Origin: Bdellovibrionales bacterium
Lineage (GTDB): Bacteria > Bdellovibrionota > Bdellovibrionia > Bdellovibrionales > JAKFYE01
Direction: 5' to 3'
DNA length: 64,000 nt
Assembly: GCA_021731045.1 (NCBI GenBank)
Contig: JAKFYE010000007.1
Location: 40,116 to 104,115 of the forward strand
Position numbers and translations under genes: made by a program. This document shows, piece after piece, positions 9,338 to 18,738 of this stretch (position 1 is its first letter; the number at the start of each line of letters is the position of its first letter). Under the pieces are notes generated by a model. It did no database searches. It had not been told where the DNA came from and worked only from the letters and a program-made list of their open reading frames with translations.

Positions 9338-10270
9338 TCAATTAGTTGCACAAATCGTCGCGTACGAAACCGCGGCGCTAGTAGGATTAATCGCCATTCC
9401 TATTCCATCATCATTTCCGGTAATCAAAGCCCGTATAGCTCTTTGTTGCTCGGCTGTAACGGATGCACGTGTGTTGGCGCTACACGGATTTACCGGTAAA
9501 GCCGAGCACATATCATTTAAATCTGAATAAAAGTCTCCCGCCGAACTTCCCGCACCGGCAGCCGCGATACTTTCAAGAAAAAGTGCAAGTCCTGTTACTA
9601 TTTCTGTGGAGTCTGCACGATTGGCTACGCTGGTTGGGAGATTTGTTTCACCTGTACCAGCTCCGTTAGCTGCATCACACGGATCCCAAGTGGCATCTAC
9701 TGTCGCATCGGCATCGGTATCGCCTCGAATATTTAAAATATTTGCAATTTTAATTAAAGATGCAAAAGCGAGTAGTAAGTTTTCTTCGCCCGTGCGCGTA
9801 CCTGCTGATCCCAAAGCCACCAAAATATTTTCTCCTGCAACACAACTGTCTAAATTCGTAGTCGTCGCTCCGGTTCTTGCACTTAGCAAAATTGAAAATA
9901 AGGCGCTTGACCCCGATTGCAGTGCGACCGCAAGGTCCACAAAATTTAAACCACACTTACCCGCATAAGCTGAAGACTTTAAAACTTTAACGTCTCTGCG
10001 TTCTTGGTAATCTGTCGACATCAATGCGATCTGCGCCAAGGCTCCGTCCCATTCTCCTTTACCCAATTTCAATTTGGTTTCATAAAGTAACGCTTTATCC
10101 GTAGATTTATCTGCCATTTCAGAAAAGATATTGGCACAGCCTAAGTTAAGAATATAAATGACCATCAATTGCACAAGAGACGTTCGCTTGATAAAACGTC
10201 TCAACCAAACCGAAATTTTTATTGTTTTTCGTCGGCTCATAATATGCGCTTTTCTAAAATTAAAAAGCAT
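9338..10270 (-). CDS. Predicted lipoprotein, partner of PorV-like proteins
   Basis: A 311-residue lipoprotein. The frame is open to 10381, but the start at 10270 has a strong ribosome site (AAGGAG, 7 bases before ATG) and avoids overlap with the preceding gene. A long basic N-terminus precedes a hydrophobic run and lipobox LNLGC. The mature part is rich in Ala, Ser, Thr, Asn and Cys (about seven more cysteines), low in charge, and begins with a helical segment (YETKLKLGKGEWDGALAQIA) reminiscent of TPR-like helices. It looks distantly like the other lipoprotein in this array (the SSAYAGKCGLNF stretch versus ASLIRCGGIYM). Function unknown; the context suggests it works with the flanking outer-membrane proteins. 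Confidence 0.65.
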   Translation of the reverse strand: MLFNFRKAHIMSRRKTIKISVWLRRFIKRTSLVQLMVIYILNLGCANIFSEMADKSTDKALLYETKLKLGKGEWDGALAQIALMSTDYQERRDVKVLKSSAYAGKCGLNFVDLAVALQSGSSALFSILLSARTGATTTNLDSCVAGENILVALGSAGTRTGEENLLLAFASLIKIANILNIRGDTDADATVDATWDPCDAANGAGTGETNLPTSVANRADSTEIVTGLALFLESIAAAGAGSSAGDFYSDLNDMCSALPVNPCSANTRASVTAEQQRAIRALITGNDDGIGMAINPTSAAVSYATICATN

Positions 10271-10307
10271 GTTGCGTCTCCTTAAACTTATGAGGTCCGT
10301 TGCCAAA

Positions 10308-11405
10308 TTAAAAACGTATGGCAAGTTTACCCATATAACGTCGATCTTCTTTTGGCTTTGCTGCGGTTCCAATTTCTTCACCGTAACTTGCCACTTGTAG
10401 TTGAACCATTACCATTGAGAATTCGAAACCCGCGGTCCAATATCTCTGATTCATCCCACCTCGAAAAAATAATGTGTCTGCAAAGTTAAGTTCTAATCCC
10501 AAATGCATACGACGCATTTGATCTGTTTCTTGTCCCGAGGTCATCGCGTCACGATACTCGGCAGAAAACAAAGTGCGAAATCTTTTACCTAAAATCGGAG
10601 AAATAGAAAAACCAACGTCCACAGTTTGAGCGGTCATGTCGGGTCTCATTGTTGTTTTATATTGGAATCCATCGTTTAAATCATACGAAGTTCCACCGAC
10701 ATCTCTCCAAACGGCACCCAAACTTGGAAGCCAATCCCACGGAGCCGTTAAAATTAAACCAATGTCGCTCGCAACGCCCACACCTTCTCTGACCATGTCT
10801 TTTAATTGAAGCCCAGTAGAAGTCGTAGGAAGAGCATCGTAGTCGGAATCTGCATTCACTTCCACTCTATCTATAAAACGTCCATTTACGCCGAATTTAA
10901 TTCGACCATCCCAAATACGAAAATTAAAACCCATAACCATCGCCACGTCGTTGAGATAATGATAACGAAATCTGTTCAGTTCGGTGTCGACCTCACCATC
11001 GTAGCGATATTTTGCGTGCAGACCGAATCCAAAATTTGTTGTGACAATTGACGGAAATACTTGCCCCAAAGCATTGAAATGAGAGTCTGGAGATAATAGT
11101 AATTTATTTAGTAATTCTTGAGGTTCAGTAAATCCTGTCGTTGCACCGCCACCTTTACTCAAAGTGCCCATATTTTTTGTGCTGCCGGCAAGCTCAGGAT
11201 CCAAAATTGTGAGATATGTATTTCTTAATTTTCCGAGGGCGGCTGGATTTAAAATGAGTGCGGTTTCATCGTTGACCGTCGTGACGGCCGTTCCGCCCAT
11301 TCCCATTTGGCGAACGCCATTATAAAATTCGTAACGCTCAATTGCATGAGCGTTCGAAATAAATAAACTTTGTAGTGTAATCAACAACATCCATGTTGTT
11401 TTCAT
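10308..11405 (-). CDS. PorV/FadL-like outer-membrane protein, paralogue 2
   Basis: A 365-residue exported barrel with a signal peptide (MKTTWMLLITLQSLFISNAHA) and the start signature GVRQMGMGGTAVTTVNDETA then LILNPAALG. The middle has repeated strand-like segments such as FNFRIWDGRIKFGVNGRF. It ends with QVASYGEEIGTAAKPKEDRR, followed by YMGKLAIRF: a terminal Phe as expected for a barrel recognised by the BAM machinery. First gene of the unit 10308-9338-8209; a 37-bp gap separates it from the lipoprotein gene. Paralogous to the genes ending at 8209 and 12228. Confidence 0.75.
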   Translation of the reverse strand: MKTTWMLLITLQSLFISNAHAIERYEFYNGVRQMGMGGTAVTTVNDETALILNPAALGKLRNTYLTILDPELAGSTKNMGTLSKGGGATTGFTEPQELLNKLLLSPDSHFNALGQVFPSIVTTNFGFGLHAKYRYDGEVDTELNRFRYHYLNDVAMVMGFNFRIWDGRIKFGVNGRFIDRVEVNADSDYDALPTTSTGLQLKDMVREGVGVASDIGLILTAPWDWLPSLGAVWRDVGGTSYDLNDGFQYKTTMRPDMTAQTVDVGFSISPILGKRFRTLFSAEYRDAMTSGQETDQMRRMHLGLELNFADTLFFRGGMNQRYWTAGFEFSMVMVQLQVASYGEEIGTAAKPKEDRRYMGKLAIRF

Positions 11406-11507
11406 ATATACTCCGCCAGCATTCTATTCGGAGAACAAACGGATCAAGTTGAGACACTTAGAAATTACTAGACGAAGGTTTTAATAAATTTGAATGAACT
11501 CAAACGT

Positions 11508-11535
11508 AAAAAAGTCCGGCAATTTAATGCCGGAC
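11508..11535 (-). terminator. Intrinsic terminator after the OMP2-lipoprotein pair
   Basis: On the minus strand a perfect 7-bp stem (GTCCGGC/GCCGGAC, bases 11514-11520 and 11529-11535, 8-base loop) is followed at once by six T residues (11508-11513). It lies just after the stop of the lipoprotein gene at 11542, so it ends the 12228-11542 transcription unit and separates it from the next one. Confidence 0.85.
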
Positions 11536-11541
11536 CTATGT

Positions 11542-12213
11542 TTAGTTTTGAAGAAGATTTTTTAGAGATGTACCTACAGCAGTTGGATCTCCACCACCTG
11601 CATTATAAGCCGTAGTTAAATCAGTACATTGGGAAGTTGTTGCATTAGATCCTGAACAATTCGCCTGATACGCTTGAATTGCAATATTGCCGACCGTCGC
11701 AGCGGGAAGAGACGTTAAGTAACCTGTAATGGATGATAAATCAGTCGTATTACCGCTACCCACGTTATATATTTCAGTCGCGAGGCTAGTTATTAAAGAT
11801 AAGTACGCCATTCCGGATGAACCAGATTTCTTACATTCATCAACAACTCGGTTGGCATCAACGCTGTTCGTATTACCGGTAATACTATTTGCCGTTTTAC
11901 CTGTAAAACCAATGTAGACCATCATTCGCATAACGGGATCGCCCGTGGCCGTCTTGTCGTTAACTGCATTGAAAATGCTTGTCCATCTTGTCGTTAAAAA
12001 ACCTCGCTGCATATAAATTCCACCGCAGCGAATTAGCGATGCCTGAGCGGTATCGATGCCATCAACTTTTGAAACGCATGATGAAGCTTCCGCTTCGGAT
12101 CGTGCTGAGTCTAAACAGGCTTGAGCACTCGCAACTTTTGTGTCGTCATTTGTCTCACAACCTGTGGTAAAAAATAAACCAACAACACTTAATGCTAAAA
12201 TCATTTTTTTCAT
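11542..12213 (-). CDS. Predicted lipoprotein of the PorV-like array
   Basis: A 223-residue lipoprotein: MKKMILALSVVGLFFTTGC gives a lipobox Cys at residue 19. The mature protein is small-residue and Asn/Thr rich, with six further cysteines and no charged clusters. It follows the outer-membrane protein gene starting at 13379 with a 14-bp gap, and a strong intrinsic terminator follows it, so the two form a clean two-gene unit. It looks distantly related to the lipoprotein at 9338-10270 (a Cys-Gly-containing helix after an Ala-rich region). Function unknown; it may be an accessory lipoprotein of the neighbouring barrel. Confidence 0.7.
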   Translation of the reverse strand: MKKMILALSVVGLFFTTGCETNDDTKVASAQACLDSARSEAEASSCVSKVDGIDTAQASLIRCGGIYMQRGFLTTRWTSIFNAVNDKTATGDPVMRMMVYIGFTGKTANSITGNTNSVDANRVVDECKKSGSSGMAYLSLITSLATEIYNVGSGNTTDLSSITGYLTSLPAATVGNIAIQAYQANCSGSNATTSQCTDLTTAYNAGGGDPTAVGTSLKNLLQN

Positions 12214-12227
12214 CTTTATCTCCTCAA

Positions 12228-13379
12228 TTAAAAATCTAAACTCATCTTTGCAATGTAGAAACGGTTCTCTTTTTTAGCATTTGAAGTTCCAATTTCCTCG
12301 CCGTAAGTAGCAGCATCAAGACGGAACCATGCCAATTGAGCACCCACACCGGCAGATAAATATCCTTGGCCCATACCCGCGCTATAATATCCCTCTAGCC
12401 AGCTAAATGCCTTCCAACCTAGTTCAACACCCGTATGAAAACTTTTTAAGAACGTCGAATGCCGATGTCCAAGGTCCCGCATATCCAACATGAAACGCGG
12501 AGAGAACACGCTAAAGTGTGGTAACTCCCACTTTGACCCTACATCAACTCGTCGTCCCAGTTTCGGTGCATTTGTTCCGCTATTTTTATCAATCAAATGC
12601 ATATTTTGTTTAAACCCATAATCTGCGAGGTTACGCACCACTAAAGCAAATGTCGGTTGAGCATATTTTAGAAAGGAAAAAAATCCTGACTCAGGAATCG
12701 GCATCACGTACTGGCTTCCAATATCTACATCGCCAGTTAAACCTTCATTTGCATCAGCGGGTTTAAAGAAATCGGGGTTTGTAGCTAAATCAAACGCATT
12801 AAAAGATTTTCCTACATAACCGCGGTAGACACCTTTAAGCGTAAAACCTAATGTTAAGGCATCTTCCTCTAAATAGCCGCGAGCAAAACCTACAGCAAGC
12901 GTGTTATCCACGTATGCTGAAACTGCAATTTGCGGACTACCGAGTTGATGAACCGCAAGATTGATTGTCGAATCTGCGATGATAAGTCCCACTCCCCATT
13001 TAGGTCGCGTCCAAATGGCATTCACGGCAGGAAGTCGCGTAGCAAAGTTTTTACCGTAATTCTTATCGAGAATCTCTTGCATTTTCGCGATTTTCTCGGC
13101 TTCAGGCACTTTAGATGCAGATTTAATATCCTCAGAGAACGCGAGTGCGGAAGTCGTAACGGCTGCGCCAAATCCCAAATTTATTTCGCTATCCTTTGCG
13201 CGACCTAGTCCCGCAGGATTATAAAATAATAAGTTGTAATCATCGATCACTGTGAAGGTGTTTCCAGCACCCATTGCACGAACAGCAATATAATCCTGGT
13301 GAATGCCGTAATCGAGATTTTCATCTGCATATGCAGACCAAGAAACAAAAACTGTAATAAGTGCGAAAATACTTCGCAT
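12228..13379 (-). CDS. PorV/FadL-like outer-membrane protein, paralogue 3
   Basis: A 383-residue exported barrel: signal peptide (MRSIFALITVFVSWSAYA), then AVRAMGAGNTFTVIDDYN and LLFYNPAGLG, the same start signature as its two paralogues, and the C-terminal DAATYGEEIGTSNAKKENRF with a terminal SLDF. The central part has long extracellular-loop-like stretches (APKLGRRVDVGSKWELP). It heads a two-gene unit with the lipoprotein that follows. The upstream 70 bp separate it from a divergent exported-protein gene. What it transports or secretes is unknown; FadL relatives carry hydrophobic molecules, PorV-type ones serve protein export. Confidence 0.75.
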   Translation of the reverse strand: MRSIFALITVFVSWSAYADENLDYGIHQDYIAVRAMGAGNTFTVIDDYNLLFYNPAGLGRAKDSEINLGFGAAVTTSALAFSEDIKSASKVPEAEKIAKMQEILDKNYGKNFATRLPAVNAIWTRPKWGVGLIIADSTINLAVHQLGSPQIAVSAYVDNTLAVGFARGYLEEDALTLGFTLKGVYRGYVGKSFNAFDLATNPDFFKPADANEGLTGDVDIGSQYVMPIPESGFFSFLKYAQPTFALVVRNLADYGFKQNMHLIDKNSGTNAPKLGRRVDVGSKWELPHFSVFSPRFMLDMRDLGHRHSTFLKSFHTGVELGWKAFSWLEGYYSAGMGQGYLSAGVGAQLAWFRLDAATYGEEIGTSNAKKENRFYIAKMSLDF

Positions 13380-13449
13380 AGTTATCCTCCGAACATAATA
13401 GTGGCCTGATAAGTGTCAGATAAAATTCTATATTCAAAGAAACGACTTC

Positions 13450-14130
13450 ATGTATACTTTTTTATATATGAAATGGCTCAGCATAGGGAACTTGACTATT
13501 GTCTCTTTTATTATTGTTGCATTCATGGTCCCGGTAAGCCGTGGACAAGCGGCGCCGCACCAACCTGAACCTAATTTAGAAGATCAACCAAGCTCGACCA
13601 CCCCACCCGTTCAAAATACGGATGCTCTTAAATATATGGATATTTCAAATCCACCTCCTATGACCGAAAAAGTCAAAGTCACCCAAGAAGAAAAAACTTA
13701 TTTTTACCCTTATTCGATGTCGATGGGCCCAAGATTAGGATTTGTTTTTTATGAAGAAACTTCGCTTGAAAATCCGCCACTTATCCTTTTAGGTTTTTTT
13801 CATATGCTCCATAGTATTAGCTCCAACCATATTGAGGTTGGTGGTGATCTTCATAGCAATTCTACGGGTGCCTTAAATGTAGCGATGCAACACTTTTACT
13901 TTCCTTCCGAAAAATTTCGACCGTTTGTAAAAGGTGGTACTTCTTTATTGATAGAGCCCGAAAAAGGCCTTGCGAACTTTGTCGACTACCATAATTATCG
14001 TTTACGATTAGGCGCCGGAATAGAAGATATGTTGAAAGATCCTGCTAGTCTGCGCTGGGATATCGAAGCCACTTTGGGTTTAACAAGTTACTCTCTAAAT
14101 ATTGTTTTTGGCTACGCATGGGCTTGGTAA
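13450..14130 (+). CDS. Exported protein of unknown function, barrel-like
   Basis: 226 residues; the start could be the ATG at 13450 or the one at 13468 (MKWLSIGNLTIVSF). A hydrophobic signal segment is followed by a Pro/Glu/Thr-rich linker (about residues 35-65) and then a region with barrel-like strands: SMGPRLGFVFYEE, IEVGGDLHSNST, RPFVKGGTSLLIE, YRLRLGAGIEDML, ending in LNIVFGYAWAW. The closing aromatic residue fits an outer-membrane protein. It is a single gene, divergent from the PorV-like array and convergent with coaE (2-bp gap). Family not recognised. Confidence 0.6.
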   Translation: MYTFLYMKWLSIGNLTIVSFIIVAFMVPVSRGQAAPHQPEPNLEDQPSSTTPPVQNTDALKYMDISNPPPMTEKVKVTQEEKTYFYPYSMSMGPRLGFVFYEETSLENPPLILLGFFHMLHSISSNHIEVGGDLHSNSTGALNVAMQHFYFPSEKFRPFVKGGTSLLIEPEKGLANFVDYHNYRLRLGAGIEDMLKDPASLRWDIEATLGLTSYSLNIVFGYAWAW

Positions 14131-14132
14131 AA

Positions 14133-14738
14133 TTAAGATTCAAAATCAGATTTCATTTTTTCTAAAAAATTTAAAACTTCAATTTCCAAATGCTTTTCCG
14201 AGCCATCGTTCCAAATAATATAATCCGCTTTACTTATTTTCTCAGAAATCGGAATTTGCGCACTCATACGCTCCTTTGCCTGGTCTTCGCTTAAACTATT
14301 TCGCCTCATCAAACGATTTAGTTGATTTTGAATAGACGATGCGACCAAAACTACAGCATCGAAATCTTTTTCAAGTTTTTTTTCAAATAAAAGAGGCACA
14401 TCGTAAAAGGCGATTTCAACTCCATCTTGTTCAAATTGTTTTCTGAGTTTTAACACATGAGCTTGGATGTAAGGATGGCTGATGTTTTCGAGCTCCAATC
14501 GCCTTTTCGGATCCGAAAAAACTAGGGCTCCCAAAGCTTTGCGATCCAACTGTCCATCGGATTGGACTAAAGTCCTGCCGAAAGTTTTGACAATTCTTTT
14601 AAAACAATCAGTCCCGGGTTGTACAACTTGGCGCGCAACAACGTCTGCATCCACGACTTTAAATCCACTTTGGTCTAGGATTTTAGCCACCGTACTCTTG
14701 CCGGTCGCAATGCCCCCCGTCAAACCGATCCATTTCAT
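14133..14738 (-). CDS. coaE: Dephospho-CoA kinase
   Basis: About 201 residues, the normal length. The frame extends to 14810, but the ATG at 14738 gives the family's start MKWIGLTGGIATGKSTVAKI with the P-loop at the very N-terminus, so the longer start is rejected. Other CoaE features: VVDADVVARQVVQPG (substrate-binding Asp), AFYDVPLLFEKKLE (the D-x-PLLFE motif), and the lid with LNRLMRRNSLSEDQAKERM. It phosphorylates dephospho-CoA at the 3' position of ribose, the last step of coenzyme A synthesis, in the cytoplasm. Convergent with the exported-protein gene before it; divergent from the kinase gene that follows. Confidence 0.93.
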   Translation of the reverse strand: MKWIGLTGGIATGKSTVAKILDQSGFKVVDADVVARQVVQPGTDCFKRIVKTFGRTLVQSDGQLDRKALGALVFSDPKRRLELENISHPYIQAHVLKLRKQFEQDGVEIAFYDVPLLFEKKLEKDFDAVVLVASSIQNQLNRLMRRNSLSEDQAKERMSAQIPISEKISKADYIIWNDGSEKHLEIEVLNFLEKMKSDFES

Positions 14739-14803
14739 ATTATATTTTCCATCTTGCTTTAGCGTAACACCTTGAAATCCGAAAATAAAGGGAAGGAGTT
14801 TGC

Positions 14804-16807
14804 GTGACAATTTCTCCCGAGTTTTTTGGCAAATATATTCTATTAGAAAAGCTCGCGACGGGTGGTATGGCCGAAGTTTATTTAGCCAAATTAACCGGAG
14901 CAGAGAACGTAGCCAAATACGTCGCGATCAAACGCATCCTTCCTCAATTTTCACAAAATCAAGAATTCATAGAGATGTTTAAGGAAGAAGCCAAAATTGC
15001 AGTGAATCTCGCGCACAGCAACGTGGTACCGATCTATGAATTTGGCGAGCAAAATGGTCAGTTTTATATCGTGATGGAATATGTCGAGGGACGGAATCTT
15101 CGTCAAATTTTGAATCGCTTAGGTAAAACCAGCTTACGATTATCTTTAGACCAAATTATTTATATCGTAAACGAAGCCGCACGCGGATTAGATCATGCTC
15201 ACCGAAGTGTCGATGGCACAACTGGCCGACCGCTTAATATCACCCACCGTGATATGAGTCCGCAAAACGTGATGATTAGTTTTGAAGGCGAAGTTAAAAT
15301 TGTGGATTTTGGTATCGCAAAAGCTGAAAGTAAAATTGAAAATACAAAAGCTGGTACACTAAAAGGTAAGTTCGGCTACATGAGTCCTGAACAAGCTGAT
15401 GGACTCGAAGTCGATTTTCGTACCGATATCTTCTCATTAGGTATTGTTTTATGGGAACTTATTTCGAACGAACGTCTTTTTATTTCCAACAACGAGATCA
15501 ACACTCTCAGAAAAATTAGAGACTGTATCGTTCCGAGCTTGCGAAAGCTCGACCCGAATATTCCTGTCGAAGTCGAACGCATTGTAAACAAAGCCCTCGC
15601 GCGCGATCGAAACCTTCGTTACCAATCTGCAGGAGATTTTCATCGTGACCTTTCACGATTTTTAAATCGCCAGTTTCCTGATTTTACGTCTCAGGATTTT
15701 AGTACTTTCATTAAAACTATTTTTGAAAGAGAGCGCGAAGAAAGTCGCCAAAAAATGATTGAGTACGCGAAAATCCAAAGTACGGTTAACGATAAAACTC
15801 AATTTATCGATGTCACAAATACGATCACCGAAACAAACACAACACAAAAAAATGTTCAAAAGAAGCCGGAAGAAGCTCAAATTCAAAATCTAATTCCCTC
15901 TGATCAAGTCAAATCAACCGAAAAGATTGATCTTGATGTGAAGTTCAAACGTAAGGATCTTTTAAAACAAACTTTAGTTACTAAGTCCGCTCCTTCATCT
16001 GAACCAAGCGTTATTACAACTACGGGAGGTCTGCGAGGACTACCGCCGTTGGGTAGAAATACAAGCTACACGGCTACATCTCATCGTGAAACTCGCCTAA
16101 CAGGTTTTTGGATTGCAGTTTTAGTTATAGGACTCCTCGGCGGCGGCTTGTATTTTACTGGCTTCTCATCATTGACCAAATTTGAATTTTCGCAGCTCTC
16201 ACAGTTTTCTGAAAAATTTAAAAATGAATTTTTCGCTGAAGATCAACCGGCGACAACTCCAGAGAAAGGCCAAACCGCCAGCGCGAGCTTAGATCCCGGT
16301 ATACCAGAAACACCGCCAGCACCTTCGAAATATCGTGTCCTTATTACCAGCACACCTTCTGATGCCGAAATTTCTATTGATGGGGTTCCATTTGCAACTC
16401 CAACTCCAGCGCAAGTTGAAGTTCCTTCTAATAAACCGACTAAAATTATTTTAACCCGCAAAGGCTACGCGCCTTACGAAGGAGAGCTTATCGCAACAAG
16501 CGAGGGGCAGGAATATCGAGGTCTTTTAACAAAACGTCGAGAAGCCTATATTAATGTTTCTGCGCGCCCCGGCTCACCCATCATATATATAAATAAAAAA
16601 CCAGTTTCACATACAGGTTCAGTTAAAGAATATGTGATCACGCCTGATGTTGAGGTTTTAATTCAGGCTTATGACAAAATAACTCAGGCTCAAGATGTCA
16701 GACGCGTGACTGTAAAAGAGAACGCGGTGGTATCTATCGAACTCTTTTTACGCAAACCAAACGCATCCGCGCAAAAAAGGTCGACATCTGGTACATCTGA
16801 TAAATAA
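14804..16807 (+). CDS. Membrane Ser/Thr protein kinase with extracytoplasmic PEGA domain
   Basis: 667 residues, GTG start with a good ribosome site (GGAAGGAG). Hanks-type kinase at about 10-280: glycine loop ATGGMAEVY, Lys43 (AIKR), catalytic loop HRDMSPQN with Asp150, DFG at 168-170, GKFGYMSPEQADG activation segment. A charged linker leads to one membrane segment near 433-452 (FWIAVLVIGLLGGGLYF). Outside is a Pro/Thr-rich spacer and a PEGA domain (from about 509: VLITSTPSDAEISIDG) and a second PEGA-like repeat. PEGA domains are thought to bind surface glycans or proteins, so this may sense the envelope and signal inward. Followed by an acyl-CoA ligase gene at 45 bp, probably co-transcribed. 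Confidence 0.9.
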   Translation: MTISPEFFGKYILLEKLATGGMAEVYLAKLTGAENVAKYVAIKRILPQFSQNQEFIEMFKEEAKIAVNLAHSNVVPIYEFGEQNGQFYIVMEYVEGRNLRQILNRLGKTSLRLSLDQIIYIVNEAARGLDHAHRSVDGTTGRPLNITHRDMSPQNVMISFEGEVKIVDFGIAKAESKIENTKAGTLKGKFGYMSPEQADGLEVDFRTDIFSLGIVLWELISNERLFISNNEINTLRKIRDCIVPSLRKLDPNIPVEVERIVNKALARDRNLRYQSAGDFHRDLSRFLNRQFPDFTSQDFSTFIKTIFEREREESRQKMIEYAKIQSTVNDKTQFIDVTNTITETNTTQKNVQKKPEEAQIQNLIPSDQVKSTEKIDLDVKFKRKDLLKQTLVTKSAPSSEPSVITTTGGLRGLPPLGRNTSYTATSHRETRLTGFWIAVLVIGLLGGGLYFTGFSSLTKFEFSQLSQFSEKFKNEFFAEDQPATTPEKGQTASASLDPGIPETPPAPSKYRVLITSTPSDAEISIDGVPFATPTPAQVEVPSNKPTKIILTRKGYAPYEGELIATSEGQEYRGLLTKRREAYINVSARPGSPIIYINKKPVSHTGSVKEYVITPDVEVLIQAYDKITQAQDVRRVTVKENAVVSIELFLRKPNASAQKRSTSGTSDK

Positions 16808-16852
16808 GATATATAAATATAAAACAACAAAGAATACCAACTGAGGAACCGT

Positions 16853-18658
16853 ATGAAAACTATTTGTCACGCCCTTCTTGACGCTCGCCGCCGCCCTAAC
16901 TCTCAGCCGGCCGCTCGTTTCGTTAAAAACGGAAAATGGCAATCTATAACCTGGAAAGAATATTTTGAAACTTCCGCGAAAATTGGCGCGGCTTTAAGTG
17001 AGCTAGGAATCAATCCGGGTGATCGCGTCGCTATTTTCTCAAATACACGTGTCGAGTGGGCGATGTCTGACTGTGCAATACTTGGTATCGGAGCGGTAAC
17101 AGTTCCTATTTATCAAAGCAGCATTTCTACAGAAGTAGAGTTTATTCTGAATGATTCTGGCGCCCAAGTTATTATCATTGAAAATCAGGCACTATTAGAA
17201 AAGTGGAGATCGATAGCTGAAAACACACCTTCGGTGCGTTGGATTATTTGTCTTGAAGTTACAAACGCGAGCGAAGACAAAGTTTTACAGTTTGCTCGTG
17301 TGCTCGACCTCGGCGCAAAAAAACTAGCTACGACTCCCGACTTTTTTATTGATCATTGCGAAAACCGAAAAATTCATGAAATGGCGACGATCGTTTACAC
17401 ATCTGGCACGACCGGCGTTCCTAAGGGCGTTATGTTAAGTCACGAGCAAATTATGAGCGAAATCGTCGAGGTGTTTCGTGTACTCGATGTCACAGATAAA
17501 GACGTGAGCTTAACATTTTTACCTTTTGCGCACATTTTAGGGCGCGTAGAACATTTTGCTCATTTACATGTTGGTTTTATGATGGGGTATTCCGAAAATA
17601 TCGATCGTTTAAAATATGGCATGTTAGAAATTCGTCCTACTTTTCTAGTCGCGGTGCCTCGAATCTTTGAAAAAATTTATAACGGGATCGTATCTCAGGC
17701 CGAAGCCAATCCTTCAAAAAATAAAATTTTTAAATGGGCTGTAAAAACTGGTTTAGCCGTAAGTGATGCGCGTGTTCAAAAGCGCTCCATCCCTCTCACG
17801 ACGCTCATACAATACCAACTCGCAAGAAAACTTGTTTTTGATAAAATGATCGAAAAACTAGGTGGGCGTTTAAAGTTTTCCTTTTCTGGAGGAGCACCTT
17901 TAAGTAAAGAAATTGGACGTTTTTTTCATGCAGCGAACATTTATATTCTAGAAGGATATGGTCTCACCGAAACCACAGCGGGAGTTTATGTAAATTCTCT
18001 TTATGAATATCGTTTTGGAACTGTGGGAAAAGCCGTTGGAGATGTTCAAACAAAAATTGCGGACGATGGAGAGATTTTTATTAAGAGCAAAAAAGTAATG
18101 CTAGGCTATTATAAAAATGAAGCGGCAACTAAAGAAGTACTCTCTAAAGATGGTTGGTTTGCTACAGGAGATATAGGAGAATTGACATCCGATGGCTTTC
18201 TACGCATAACGGATCGCAAAAAAGATCTAATCAAAACTGCCGGTGGTAAGTTTGTGGCTCCTCAGAAACTCGAAAACTTACTTAAACTCAGTAAATATGT
18301 CAGCAATGTCTTGATTCACGGAGACACTAAAAAGTATGTTGTCGCACTTCTCACTCCTAATTTTGATGAGATCAATCGCATTGCCGAAGAAAAAGGCATT
18401 ACCACTCGCGACCATGCCCAACTGGTCAAACATCCAGCCATTCGCGAAATCATGCGCCAAGTGGTTGCTGAAGTGAACACCCAATTACCAAGCTGGGAAT
18501 CGATTAAGAATTTCGATATTCTCTCGGAAGATTTCACAATTGATAGTGGAGAATTAACTCCTTCTTTAAAAGTGCGACGCAAGTTCTGCGACAAGAAGTA
18601 TGAATCCATAATAGAAAAACTTTACGGTTCAGACTCAGGTCCAGACGTAAACAGTTAA
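16853..18658 (+). CDS. Long-chain fatty acid-CoA ligase (AMP-forming)
   Basis: 601 residues, ATG with GAGG ribosome site. ANL-superfamily adenylating enzyme of the FadD15/ACSL type: P-loop YTSGTTGVPKGVMLSH (about 182-197), LPFAHILGRVEHF, FSGGAPLSKEIG, EGYGLTETTAGV (adenine motif), GWFATGDIG with the ribose-binding Asp, and ITDRKKDLIKTAGGKFVAPQ. It lacks a membrane segment. It activates long-chain fatty acids to acyl-CoA via acyl-AMP, feeding beta-oxidation or lipid synthesis; for a predator this would use prey fatty acids. Likely co-transcribed with the kinase before it. FadD is the nearest name, but the exact subgroup is uncertain. Confidence 0.9.
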   Translation: MKTICHALLDARRRPNSQPAARFVKNGKWQSITWKEYFETSAKIGAALSELGINPGDRVAIFSNTRVEWAMSDCAILGIGAVTVPIYQSSISTEVEFILNDSGAQVIIIENQALLEKWRSIAENTPSVRWIICLEVTNASEDKVLQFARVLDLGAKKLATTPDFFIDHCENRKIHEMATIVYTSGTTGVPKGVMLSHEQIMSEIVEVFRVLDVTDKDVSLTFLPFAHILGRVEHFAHLHVGFMMGYSENIDRLKYGMLEIRPTFLVAVPRIFEKIYNGIVSQAEANPSKNKIFKWAVKTGLAVSDARVQKRSIPLTTLIQYQLARKLVFDKMIEKLGGRLKFSFSGGAPLSKEIGRFFHAANIYILEGYGLTETTAGVYVNSLYEYRFGTVGKAVGDVQTKIADDGEIFIKSKKVMLGYYKNEAATKEVLSKDGWFATGDIGELTSDGFLRITDRKKDLIKTAGGKFVAPQKLENLLKLSKYVSNVLIHGDTKKYVVALLTPNFDEINRIAEEKGITTRDHAQLVKHPAIREIMRQVVAEVNTQLPSWESIKNFDILSEDFTIDSGELTPSLKVRRKFCDKKYESIIEKLYGSDSGPDVNS

Positions 18659-18738
18659 AATTTTGATACAAAAAAAATGTTTTGCGGACATACGTCTAAC
18701 AAAAGTCTATTTTTTAGGCAGTCACGTTTGGCCACCCC

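Noticed and set aside
9606..9968. Plus-strand frame of 120 codons opposite the lipoprotein gene at 9338-10270
   Set aside because: Antisense to a gene with signal peptide, lipobox and strong ribosome site; no such support on the plus strand.
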